Source: Chromera velia (taxonomy: Eukaryota > Sar > Chromeraceae). Taken from it: 55,765 nucleotides of DNA. The position numbers and the translations under genes are program-made. Position 1 is the stretch's first letter, and every line of letters starts with the position of its first letter. The notes under the pieces were generated by a model. The model worked only from the letters and a program-made list of their open reading frames with translations. It was not told the DNA's origin and ran no database searches. The stretch is from positions 3,710-59,474 of the forward strand of contig JAHBMJ010000024.1 in assembly GCA_018398765.1 (NCBI GenBank), read 5' to 3'. Of the stretch, positions 1 to 11,517 are shown one piece after another.

Positions 1-2290
1 TTTGTCGCACTCTGTCGCACTTTTCCTGGAGTGTGCAATCGACAGGGCGCGACAAGAGATGAAGAGGGTCCGTGTGAAGTCTTTTTCTGTTCTTGCCTGC
101 TTGGTGACTTTTTTTTGTCGCATTCTGTCGCTTTTTTCCTGCAGTGTGCAATCGACGGGAGGCCACAAGAGATGAAGAGGGTCCGTCTGAAGCCTTTTCT
201 GTTCTTTCTTGCTCGGTGGTTGTACTTTGTCGCATTCTGTCGCACTTTTCCTGCAGTGTGCAATCGACAGGGCGCGACAGGAGATGAAGAGGGTCCGTCT
301 GAAGCCTTTTGTGTTCTTGCTTGCTTGGTGATTGTATTTTGTCACACTCTGTCGCACTTTTCCTGCAGTGTGCAATCGAGAGGGTGCGACAAGAGATGAA
401 GAGGGTCCGTCTGAAGCCTTTTCTCTTGGTGCCTGCGAGGTGACTGTATTTTGTCGCACTCTGTGGCACTTTTCCTGGAGTGTGCAATCGACAGGGTGCG
501 ACAAGAGATGAAGAGGGTCTGTCTGAAGCCTTTTCTCTTGGTGCCTGCGAGGTGACTGTATTTTGTCGCACTCTGTCGCACTTTTCCTGCAGTGTGCAAT
601 CGACAGGGTGCGACAGGAGATGAAGAGGGTCCGTCTGAAGCTTTTTCTCTTGGTGCCTGCTTGCTGAGTGTACGTTGTCGCACTCTGTCGCACTTTTCCT
701 GCAGTGTGCAATCGACAGCTAGGGTGCGACAGGAGATGAAGAGGGTCCGTCTGAAGCCTTTTCTGTTCTTGCCTGCTTGGTGACTTTATTTTGTCGCATT
801 CTGTCGCTTTCTTTGTGCAGTGTGCAATCGACAGGGTGCGACAAGAGATGAAGAGGGTCCGTCTGAAGCTTTTTCTCTTATTGCTTGCTTGGTGGCTGTA
901 TTTTGTCGCACTCTGTCGCACTTTTCCTGCAGTGTGCAATCGACAGCTAGGGTGCGACAAGAGATGAAGAGGGTCTGTCTGAAGCCTTTTCTCTTGGTGC
1001 CTGTGAGGTGTCTGTCTGAAGCTTTTTCTGTTGTTGCCTGCTTCGTGACTGTACTTTGTCGCATTCTGTCGCACTTTTCCTGCAGTGTGCAATCGACAGG
1101 GTGCGACAAGAGATGAAGAGGGTCCGTCTGAAGCTTTTTCTGTTGTTGCTTGCTTGGTGGCTGTATTTTGTCGCACTCTGTCGCACTTTTCCTGCAGTGT
1201 GCAATCGACAGCTAGGGCGCGACAAGAGATGAAGAGGGTCTGTCTGAAGCTTTTTCTCTTGGTGCCTGTGAGGTGACTGTATTTTGTCGCACTCTGTCGC
1301 ACTTTTCCTGGAGTGTGCAATCGACAGGAGGCGACAACAGATGAAGAGGGTCCGTCTGAAGCCTTTTTTCTTATTTCTTGCTTGGTGACTTTATTTTGTC
1401 GCATTCTGTCGCTTTTTTCCTGCAGTGTGCAATCGACAGGGCGCGACAGGAGATGAAGAGGGTCCGTCTGAAGCCTTTTCTGTTCTTGCTTGCTTGGTGG
1501 CAGTGTGCAATCGACAGCTAGGGTGCGACAGGAGATGAAGAGGGTCCGTCTGAAGCTTTTTCTGTTGTTGCCTGCTTCGTGACTTTATTTTGTCGCACTC
1601 TGTCGCACTTTTCCTGCGGTGTGCAATCGGCAGGGGGCGACGACAGGAGATGAAGAGGGTCCGTCTGAAGCTTTTTCTCTTATTGCTTGCTTGGTGGCTG
1701 TATTTTGTCACACTCTGTCGCACTTTTCCTGCAGTGTGCAATCGACAGGGTGCGACAAGAGATGAAGAGGGTCCGTCTGAAGCCTTTTCTGTTCTTGCCT
1801 GCTTGGTGACTTTATTTTGTCGCATTCTGTCGCACTTTTCCTGGAGTGTGCAATCGGCAGGGGGCGACAGGAGATGAAGGTCTGTCTGAAGCTTTTTCTG
1901 TTGTTGCTTGCTTGGTGGCTGTATTTTGTCGCACTCTGTCGCACTTTTCCTGCAGTGTGCAATTGACAGGGTGCGACAGGAGATGAAGAGGGTCCGTCTG
2001 AAGTCTTTTCTGTTCTTGCCTGCTTGGTGACTTTATTTCCTCGCATTCTGTCGCACTTTTCCTGCAGTGTGCAATCGACAGCTAGGGTACGACAAGAGAT
2101 GAAGAGGGTCCGTCTGAAGCTTTTTCTTTTGGTGCCTCCTTGGTGGCTGTACTTTGTCGCACTCTGTCGCACTTTTCCTGCAGTGTGCCATCGACAGGGT
2201 GCGACAGGAGATGAAGGGAGTCCGTCTGAAGCTTTTTCTCTTCTTGCCTGCTTGCTGAGTGTATTCTGTCGCACTCTGTCGCATTTTTTC
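1..2290. repeat. 112-bp satellite array, about 20 copies
   Basis: A tandem array with a period of about 112 bp (for example GTGTGCAATCGACAG recurs at 31, 144, 256, 368, 479, 592 and 703). It begins before the window and ends near 2290. Each unit contains the arms CTGTCGCAC and GTGCGACAG, an inverted pair about 31 bp apart, around a CTGCAG core, so every monomer could form a stem. Some copies carry a 4-5 bp CTAG-type insertion. The open frames found inside on both strands are by-products, because 112 is not a multiple of 3 and they change phase at every unit. Confidence 0.95.
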
Positions 2291-2795
2291 TGAAGAATCC
2301 CCAAAAACGCCCTTTTATGTTTTATGGGACTGAGTTGGCTGAGAAAAGAATCTGCAAACACTTTTGAACTGTTTAGTTTCCAGATAAAGAATTCCTAAAA
2401 ATATATTTTTACGTTTTGTGAGACTGTTTTACGTAAAGGAAGAATTCCTAAACACTTTTGTACTGTTTAGTTTCCGGATCAAGAATCTTTAAAAACACAT
2501 TTTTATGTTTTTTGAGACTGGCTTATGTGAGGGAAGAATCCTGAAAAATTTTTGTAATGTTTTGTTTCGGGATGAAGAATAAAAAAAAAACGTACTTTTA
2601 CGTTGTGTGACTAGCATTGCCACCGCTTAGGTTAAGGAAGAATCCCCCAAAATTTTCGTACTGTTTAGTTTCCGGATATTTCCGGACCAAGAATCCCTAA
2701 AAATGCACTTTTATGTTTGTGCAGAATAAACCCTCAATCATCATTGTATGCTTATGTGAGGGAAGAATCCCCCAAAATTTTCGTTCTGTTTGGGG
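2291..2795. repeat. degenerate AT-rich tandem repeat, about 95-125 bp period
   Basis: Four to five diverged copies of a unit containing 'gaagaatccc-aaaa', 'ttttatgttttgtgagactg' and 'ctgtttagtttccgga' follow directly on the satellite (TTTAGTTTCC near 2371, 2464 and 2664, with a weaker copy near 2559). It is clearly older than the array to its left. From 2796 to 3054 I see only a short GC-rich stretch of CGCG-type words and no gene. Confidence 0.7.
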
Positions 2796-3054
2796 GCGCG
2801 CCGCGCGAAGCACACGCGCTGAAAGCGCGCCGCCGACATCACCTATGCAGCGCCACCATGCGCCACCGCACGCACTGAGATCTTCTGTCCATTCACATAG
2901 ATTCCAAGAACGACCAAGAATCTCTCTTTCAATGCCAAAAACAGGGATGAACAGAAGTAATTGGATTTCCCTGAATGATGTGAGTTTACTGTCAAGGCCC
3001 CTGCTTGCATAGTTCCGCATAGTTTCAGGAGTCTTTCGTCTTGTACATTTCCTC

Positions 3055-5459
3055 ATGCCTCCAGTCTCTCGTCAGTTCCCTCCCTCTCGGCGTCCGGGGG
3101 GTGACGCGGAACAAGGAGAGGATGTTTCGATGGATGAGGAAGAACTTGCAGGCATGCTTGCAAATATGGGGCTCGAGTGTGGGATGGATGAGATGGAGGC
3201 TGTGGCAGAAGGGGAGGCATCTCCTGAAGTCGCTATGAAGATTGAGGGGCTGATTCGATATCTTCGTCTTTCAGAAGAAGCTTTTGCTGAATTCGAAAGT
3301 GCCTCGCAGAGCCGATGGGCGTTTTACATCGCACTTTGTTTGAATTCCGAGCTTCCTTTCGTGGCTACCGAGGCGTCCCACTTCTTCTTGGACCAGTTCA
3401 ACAACGCCTGCTCACCGGTGCTGAAGATGGTCACGAAAGAGGAGGGATCTGACAGACGGCACTGTCGAACCGGAGATTGTCAAAATCTGCCACACCATTG
3501 CTGACCGCCTCACAGCGGCCTGCAGCAACAACCTTGCCGTCGTTCGATGGAGCGCCCCCCTTCTCTGCCGCCTCCTCTTTCAGGACCGGCTGGCGTGTAA
3601 AGTCGGAAAGTTCCCCCATGAAGTCCCCCCCTTTGCCCTTTTCGATGCCCTTTCTGCCCTTCTTCACAGTAGCACTGCAGAGAAAATAGAGGCCGAGCTC
3701 AAATCACCTGAGGGAAGACATCAGGCACTGACCATATTGGGGAAGAGGGTGCCGATGTTGGGGGAGACCCTCTTCGCCGACCCTGACGTAGAAGAGTCAG
3801 AGTCCGAGTCAGACCCGATCTCTCCCCCCCAAGAGACGGTCGACAAAGCGATCGCAGAGGCGGGCCGCTATGCCGAAAAGACCCGCAATGCTGCTGCCGG
3901 GGCCCTAGCTGACCTGGCTCGTCATGTCACCCATCGCCTGGAAGTGAAGCACCCGTCTGCTCTCGGAGCACCCCCAAATTGTTTCCCGTCTCGTTGAGTT
4001 CCTCCTCTACCGACAGAGCCCTGCACAGACCCCCCAAACCCAACCGGGGAAGAGGGACCGTGCCACCGATGCTGCGGCTGCAGAGACGTTTGCATACGTC
4101 GCCGAGACTCTGGTGCTGCTCATTGATGGCACGTGTTGGCGTTGGGCGTTTGGAGCAGGGGGTGGCACACAGGAGAGGGAGAGGCTCACTGAGTTCCTCT
4201 CCCTCATTGCCTCCCAGGCCGCAGATGCACGGGTCCCTCCTGTAGGGCCCGTATCGAACCGTATGATCGCTGTGGGGTCTGGGCCTGGCCCTGGCCCTGG
4301 GCTGGCAGCCCTCGCACTGCCTTTTTCGGAGGCGGGGGCGGTGCCTGAGGAAGCGGGGCGACGCCTTTCGAGCAAGAAAGGCCCTATGAAGAAGGAGGAA
4401 GTGAGGGGGGGTGCGAAACTGATCTGGGGTCTGGCTGCCGGTGTCTCGGCCCTTTGCCACACCTCCTACAGTATGCGAATGAATGCAGCAGACGCGCGTG
4501 CCATTAATGATTTTTCCCGCCTTCTTGACTCGAATCTCCAGGCAGCTCGGTCTTTGCTCACCTGCCTCAGACAGCTGCTTGATGTCTCAGCCGAGGGGTC
4601 CTTCTGGATGTCCCGACTCCACAAACACATGGGAGGGGGGGGAGAAGGGGGAGGGCAATCGCTGGGGGAGTGGCTGCTTTCGTCTGCCGAACTCTCCATG
4701 GAAGCGTTCGTATCGACAGCAGCCCAGTATGCCTCCGGCTGTCTCGCAAACAAGTGGGGGCTTCTAGGGTCGAAGCCGGACTTCTTCAGCACTCCCCCCC
4801 GATCCGAAGGCGTCAAGTGCCCCCCTCCGGCCGCCGCCGCCAGAGAAAGCAACCCCCTGCAGAACATGCTTGTGTGGCAGTTGGCTGCTAACCCAGATCA
4901 TCAGTCTCTCCCCCGTGTGCGAAAGAGTCTGAGAGGGGGAAGCGGGGCAGGGTTGAATGAGGGAAGAGAACCCGAGTATGATGTCGTGAGCGTCTGTTTT
5001 GCAGGGCTGGACGCGTCCCTCCGACTGGAGGCAGCGACAACGATCGCCAGGGGGGGGAGGTTGAGAGAGGGGTTGCCTCAGAGGGCGTGTTGCTGGTTTG
5101 TCCCTTCTGTGTGGAGTGCCCGTGTGGTGTGGAACAAGGAGAGGGGGAACGAGGAGTTCCGCGGGGGGGTTGTTCCTCTTGCCCTCGCGTTCTACCACAA
5201 CGGTGTCGCGATGTGCTCGGACTTTCTCCACATGTTCAGGGCCATCTGCGGCAATGAGCCTGTGACTGAGAGGGAGAAGGGGGCAATGGCCGAGCTAAGG
5301 GGCTCTCTGCAGGTCACCCTCCTGTCCAACATTGCACAGTGCTGCCTGAGACTGGGGGAGAAGGAGCAAGCAGCAGAGGCAGCGAGGAAGGCCCTCAAGC
5401 TCGACCCCCGGCATGAGAAAAGCCTCCTTCGGTTGAAGAAGGCAACTGATCCAGAATGA
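3055..5459 (+). pseudogene. alpha-helical repeat / TPR-like protein, broken by two +1 frameshifts
   Basis: A coding region starts at ATG 3055 (MPPVSRQFPPSRR...) and ends at the stop at 5457-5459. It runs in frame 1 to about 3440, frame 2 to about 3970, then frame 3. Both shifts fall in homopolymers (GGAGGG near 3440, ACCCCCA near 3971), and dropping one base at each place makes the protein continuous (about 800 residues). The N-terminal half is acidic and helical, in the style of ARM/HEAT proteins. The C-terminus (about 5290-5440) has a TPR-like helix pair with NIAQCCLRLGEKEQAAEAARKA followed by LKLDP. A Gly-rich loop lies near 4630. I do not recognise a specific family. It is either a young pseudogene or an intact gene carrying two assembly errors; most host genes nearby read without such breaks. 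Confidence 0.55.
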
Positions 5460-6134
5460 TTTCAAAACATTGAAACCAATAGAAGGTGCTGACAATGCAC
5501 AATACAATTTGTTTATATTAAATTTATAATTGATATTTATCACATGTGGTACAGAACTAGGTAGAAAAACCTGAAGAGAAACGCTTGAAAAGTTCAGAAA
5601 ACATAAGTTGTTTTTCACTAGGTTTTTCAACAAATTTAAAGTTGTAAAATAGACTAAAATCCCTACAAAGCTTAATAACGAAATCGATACCGACCCCCTA
5701 ATTATTTTTACAGTTGTCTTACTTCTGTACTAGCTTCTGTATACTGAATTATAGTGATTATTACAATTAAGATTAAGATTAGTGATGAATTAAGCAGATA
5801 TAATTAATGCTGCATATTTTATTAATAATAAAATCATTATCACCATTAGTATCACCAATGCGATTCACCATTATCATTACTAGTATTATTATTATTTTTT
5901 TATATAATAACCGTTTTTATTTTTGCATATTTTTGCATTGCATGCATGTCGTCTGTATTAGTTTTGTTTATCATTAATTTTACTATTGATCTATCAAAAT
6001 TTTTAGTAGTTTAAAAAAGCCGGTGCCTAGGTCGGTGCTATTGATTGATTGATTGATTGATTGAATCGTATGAAGCTTATTTTATAAAAAGGTTCTACTC
6101 CATCATTTCTCATGTGCATTGTACAAAGCTTCAG
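5460..6134. other. AT-rich intergenic stretch
   Basis: No gene seen. It contains runs of ATTATTATT and a (TTGA)n microsatellite at about 6043-6065. It separates the TPR-like gene from the 3' end of the minus-strand glycosyltransferase-like gene. Confidence 0.6.
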
Positions 6135-6964
6135 TTAGTACTTGATCACTTTTCGCAGAAAAAGATTTTCTTTTGCCTTCTTTAACTCTCTCACAACAAT
6201 TCTGTATTCTCGGCTTCCCTGTGTGTACTGTTTTGCACGAAACACTCCATGATCTTCCCCACAATACCCGCACTTGGAGACGGACTCCATGTAGCAATGC
6301 ATGAATCCGTCCTCATCCATCGTCACCCCCTGGTCTTTTCTCAATTTATTGAAATCCGGGCTGGTGATTCTGGCCTTCGCAGACTTCTTCAGGTACTGCC
6401 GTGCGAGGAATGTCCCGGGCATCCACTCCTCTGCAACGTAAGCCTTCATGGGGCACTTCGGGCCTTCCTGTCCAGATGCCCGCTTGAGGAGGCTCTTTTG
6501 CTGCGCAACAAATTCCGACCACCCGCCCTGGTCACAGAAGTGATCTGCGAGGCTCTGGGCATCCTTCCGGATGAGTCCCAGCCAGGTCTGGTGGCCGATC
6601 TTGTTGTTGTCGAACAGTTCGTCCCCCCAGTCAATGGCGGAGGGAAACTTGAGGCCCTCTCTCCTAACGGTCCAGGCCTCAAACTCCCCCCAGGACTTCA
6701 GAGGCATGCTGTTATTGGGGAGCCAGAAGATCCATCGAGCGGAGGGGAATCGACCAAGGGCGCTCTTGATCATCCCCGCCAGAAGTCGGGGAGTCCGTTG
6801 GTCGCCCCATGCGAGACACGCTGCAGCGGAGATCGAAAAGCATTTCGTTTTGAATACAAACATTCAATAATTCAGAGAAGGAAACAAAGTTGGACCTCAG
6901 AAAACCTCACGCAGACCGGAAGATATGGAGAGCAAGACTAGGAGCAAGACGGATAGATGGAGCA

Positions 6965-7037
<73 letters not shown>

Positions 7038-7283
7038 CAGACAAAGACAAGAAAGAAAGAACGAACGAGGGAACGGCAGAAAGACGGAAGAAAGGAACGA
7101 ACGAAGGAAGGAAGGGAGAAAGAAGAAAGGAACGAAAGGAGGAGGAAGTGAGAAAGGAGGCCAGAAAGAACAAAGAAAGCAAGAAAACAGGAAAACAAGA
7201 AAGAAAGGAAGAAAACGGGATGAAAGGAAATGAAAGGAAAGAAGGAAACGAAACGAACGAACGAATCCACGAACGAATGAACC

Positions 7284-7348
<65 letters not shown>

Positions 7349-8749
7349 AGAGAGAAAGGAAGGAAGAAAGAAAGAAAGAAAGAAAGAGACACAGAAAGGA
7401 AGGAAGGAAGGAAGGAAGGAAGGAAGAAAGAGAGAGAGAGTGAGTGAGTGAGAGAGAGAGAGAAAGAGACATAGAAAGGAAGAAAGAAAGGAAGGAAGGA
7501 AGGAAGGAAGGAAGAAAGAAAGAAAAGGAAAGCCGGAAGGAAGAGAGGAAGGATGGAAGGAGTGAAGGAAGCAAGCAAGGAAGAGATACAGACGGCAGAC
7601 CATATTCCATCGTATTCGAGAGAAACAGATACCGTGTTTTCTTTCTTTTTCTGTTTTCCTTTCTCTTGAGCCATTGTCACCGACAGACGAACAGAAGGGT
7701 CACGAAAAACGAACGAACCAACGAACGAACGAACGAACGAAAGAAAGAAAGAAAGAAAGAAGGACGGAAGGAAGGAAGGAAGGAAGGAGGGAGGGAGGGA
7801 GGGAGGGAATGAATGAATGAAGGAAGGAAGGAAGGAGGGAAGGAAGGAAGGGAGGGAGACCTATTTTAAAAAGTCAGACAATGTGGGAGGGTCCCGGAAA
7901 AGTGTAGAGTCAAGCGCCGCTTGCCTCTATACCTCCCGACAGTATTTCACGTGATCACTGAAGTCACACGTTACTTTCTATGCCTCCACACAAGATAAGA
8001 AAGACAGGCAGACAGACCCTATACTTTTTTTCTTTTTCCATAAGTCCCTTCCCGGCTCTTCTTTTTTTTACGAAAAGGCAGACGGTCTGTATGGCTTCTT
8101 TCCCTCCTCTTCTTGGAGAGAGAGAGACGCCCAACTGGGACGCATAGACAGACTGACTTACTGCTTCGTTCTTTCTTTTTGTTCCTCCTCCTTTCTTTCT
8201 CACTTTTGTGGGTGGGAATGATAGGCAGAGGAGAAAGAAGCAGACAGATACACACACAAACACACAGAGGAGCACGCTCACGCACAGAGAAGGATAGACG
8301 GACGGAGGGAGGGAGGGAGGGAGAGTGAGACACAGAGACAATCAAGCAAACAAAGATCAAAAGAAACGAACGGAAAAAGAAGCAAAGGAGCAAATCGGTA
8401 GGACTGCATGTGTGTGAAGTTCGAACATACCAGCAAGCGGTTCCATCCATGCCCTGAAGGGCCCATCGAGGAGGTGCGCCGACGTGCTGTCAACGCAGGG
8501 AACAACCGCCACCTTCTCCTTCGACTCCTCCCGCAGCTTGCTCCACTCCCCGGGCATTGTCAATCTGGTGCCCCCCCCGCACTGAAGCAAGATGACGATC
8601 TCCACCTTCGAGGCACTCTTCCGAAAGAGGGAGCGAGCCTTTTGCTCCATAGGGAGCCTCTTAAGGGGATCCTTCTGCACGGCCCTTGCTGCTTTGGCCT
8701 TTTGCAGCACTTTCATCTTCCCAACAGAACGATTCTGTCGCGGCGGCAT
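6135..8749 (-). CDS. GT14 (core-2/I-branching, DUF266-like) glycosyltransferase homologue, two exons
   Basis: Minus-strand gene. Exon 1 is 8749-8431 (ATG, MPPRQNRSVGKM...), with donor G|GTATGT. Exon 2 is 6820-6135, with acceptor CTCCGCTGCAG. Phases match (319 + 686 nt = 335 codons), giving 334 residues. Family-like features are a first strand EIVILLQCGGGTRLTMPGEW, then LLAGMIKSALGRFPSARWIF with LPNNSMPLKSWGEF (the 'AL.dp...fvLLSeSciPL' element), GHQTWLGLIRKDAQ (like 'GSQWfaLtReHA') and YVAEEWMPGTFL. Enzymes of this family usually add GlcNAc or xylose in the Golgi. No N-terminal membrane anchor is visible, so a further 5' exon or a different location is possible. The 1.6-kb intron is filled with simple repeats. 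The assignment rests on motif resemblance only. Confidence 0.55.
6957..7860. repeat. compound purine-rich microsatellite inside an intron
   Basis: Runs of CAGA, GA, GAAA, GGAA, CGAA, GGGA and GAAT fill most of 6957-7860, inside the single intron of the glycosyltransferase-like gene. Almost every base on the plus strand is a purine. The long open frames on both strands (Arg/Glu-rich or Ser/Phe/Leu-rich) are translations of the repeat, not genes. Confidence 0.95.
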
Positions 8750-11517
8750 CTTTTGCTTTCAACAGAGTACCGTCTATACGTACCGATACAAGGAAGTGAG
8801 ACGTGCAGGTGTTGTCAGAACGCATGCAGGTCTCAGAAAGTCACTTGCATAGACGAAACGTGTTATGCGGCTTCCGGGGCTGCACTGTTCACCTTGCATC
8901 AAACGGAGATAAGCAGAAGAAGGGACCTCATTTGGTTCATGCATTCATGTTCATGCCATGCACGTTCAATTAACAACAGTCTGCGAATGCATGGCATGTG
9001 CCAACTTGAACCTGACATGCACTGCCTGACAGTTAATTACTCCGTGCGAGCTCTCTATGAGCTCTCGGCATGTAGAGTCGATCACATACATGAAGCGCAA
9101 CAAAAAGACGATTCGATTATATTAAGTGCCCCACACCTGTATCCGGGGCCACTTTGCTGGTACTCCCCTCCCTTTTTGTTGCACTGTTGCAATGATCGTG
9201 CATGTTGCACCGTAACTTGCACGGAAAGAAACCAATCTGTAGTCACATCCCGCCAGTATGCTCTGCGTTCTTAAGAGGGAACGGAGTGAACCGTTCTTTT
9301 CTGCAATCGAACCGACCCAGCGAATTTGTCATGTTGCGCTTTCCCCGATACATATATACACTCGACGCAACACGTTTCAGGGAGCTTGCAAAAGAAACGT
9401 CTCCAACTTTGACGAAGAAAACAAGGTCCAGGCAAACGAAATTTGGCTGAAGTTTTGCTTATGTGCACAAAAAGAATTGAGACTGCCCCTTCTCTCACAG
9501 GTGACGGCAGTGGGCGCTTGTCCCTTTTCTTTGAAGTGAGAGGGGAGCAGAGAACTTTGTCGCAGGAGTCAGGTCAAGGTCAGTCACAACCTGAGCGATT
9601 CCTTTGAACACACGGAATTACTTCCCTTGAAACGAGCGACTGTGATGATAGGTTTTCACACAGCATAAATGGCAGATGCGAATCAACAAGAGCTACAACA
9701 TTCCGGACTTCAGCGAAAGACGCAGCCGAACCCCAGGAGCATTCGTACCGACGACTTTCATGCAGAATTTCCAGATCAATTGCGGCATTCATACACAATC
9801 TCTCTGGAGTGGAAGCCAACGTGTTCTTCGTTCGATCTCTGTCACTAGACTGGGAGCTCTGTGACGCGTAAACTATTACCCCAAGCGAGACAGACTGTGT
9901 GCTAGGTGGATGCGGGTGCATGGAAATGCTGCAAGACAATGACGAAACAAAGCAGATGATAAAAGCGCTGGTGTACGTAACTGTGTGTGCAATTTCAGTG
10001 TTGTCGAGACTGGCAGGTTTCAGTGTTGTCGAGACTGGCAGGTCAGAGCACAAAAGCAAGACGCACGAAGGAACTCAACGAAGCGAGGTTGTGAGAGAAG
10101 AAACACAGAGTGATGGTGAAGATGGTGAAACGGGAGGAGAATGAGGTTTCACAAAGGCGCAGGATCAAGGAGGGGAATTTCATTGGACTGCTTTCTCTCT
10201 CTCTCTCTCTCTGCGTGTATGTGTGTGTATGTGTAAATGTGCGAGTGCATAGCTGCATCTGTGCGTGTGTGTGGGGGGGGGTCTTTGCGTGTGTGTGCGT
10301 CTCTCTCTCCCTATCTCTCTCCCTCTCTCTCTCTTTGTGTGTATGTGTGTGTGTGTGTGCGTGTGTGCGTGCGTCCATGCGTCCATGCGAGATTGAGTCC
10401 AATGAGTCCAATGAGTGTGTTATTGAGCGAGATTGAGTATTTATCCTATGCAATGTGATCGGTGTATCTTTGTATATGGGCTCCAGATGACACTAAATAA
10501 ACTACCAAAAAAAGTGCTCATGAACTGCCCTTTGTCCATTAGGTGTATGAGATTCAGTTTGCACTCTGAGTTTTCCCATCTATGAAAAACCTGAATAAGC
10601 AAGTGCCGAGCTTTGTATTTGTTGTCATGCAGGCGAACTTCCGTCAAATTTGGAGGTCGACGAATAAATTAAGCTTAATACACGTACTATGAAGGAATTA
10701 ATGACTAAATGGATCAGTATGTGAATAGTTGGATGATTAATGATGATTAGACAAATTTGGGAAGCAAAATCGAAGTCAAACGTAGAGCCATACTCTGCTA
10801 CTTTAACAAATAAGTTTGTACACATATAAATATAAAACATCAGAAATTCGTTTTCATTGGTAAAATAAAATATAAATCAGAGAATAATTGTAAGGATTTT
10901 TGACATGAATTGTACTGAATTATATTTGTATTGTATTTTATTGTTGCAGAATAATTAATTCACGTTTAAGACTTACAGCTAGACTTACAGGCTCAGAGTT
11001 TGTGTTTACCGGATAATAAAACGTTATACTAGCTTATCATTTTAATTGAATTTTTTTCTCTAAACAAGTTTTAAATTGAAATATTGAATTCATAAGCACT
11101 TTTAATTAATTTTTAAACTAATCATTCTTATAGAAGTAAACGGTCTGAACTACATACCACTATGACTTAAAAAGTGAGTTTACAACAGAGATATATTGTA
11201 CTGTCTGTACAAGTATGATCAAGTATGTTGAATACCATGTTCATTTTTTTTTTGTAATGTGACTGAACTTGAAAAGCATTAAATGAACTCATTTGAATAT
11301 ATATTGTCAACGCGTGGGCCTCAGGGAATGCCGGATGCCAACTACTCCTGCTTATGCCAAAAATCCCGGAGCTTATTTTAGGAATGGACTCCGACCTTCC
11401 CGGGCCTCGCGGGCCTCCCTCCCGCTCTTCATACATGGGAGGGCAGAACGAAGAGGGGGAGGCACCCGAGCCCCCATACGAAAACCAGAGAAAGCTTTTA
11501 AAATCTTTCAGCATTCT
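8750..11517. other. intergenic region with CT/GT microsatellite
   Basis: Between the starts and ends of two minus-strand genes I see no convincing gene. It holds a 25-bp tandem duplication at about 9991-10041 (tttcagtgttgtcgagactg repeated) and a CT/GT microsatellite at about 10190-10380. AT-rich sequence runs from 10600 to 11290. A 159-codon minus-strand frame at 9580-10059 has no recognisable features. Confidence 0.5.

Noticed and set aside
1-2290. CRISPR-like array
   Set aside because: The repeats are contiguous 112-bp monomers without unique spacers, in a clearly eukaryotic sequence.
1708-2361. 217-codon minus-strand open frame in the satellite
   Set aside because: It is a translation of the 112-bp repeat; the frame changes with every unit and no start or motif supports a gene.
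6897-7680. Open frames of 185-257 codons on both strands
   Set aside because: Pure GA/GAAA/GGAA microsatellite inside an intron; low-complexity protein on either strand.
9580-10059. 159-codon minus-strand open frame
   Set aside because: No motif, no clear splice context, and it includes a 25-bp tandem duplication; not distinguishable from chance.
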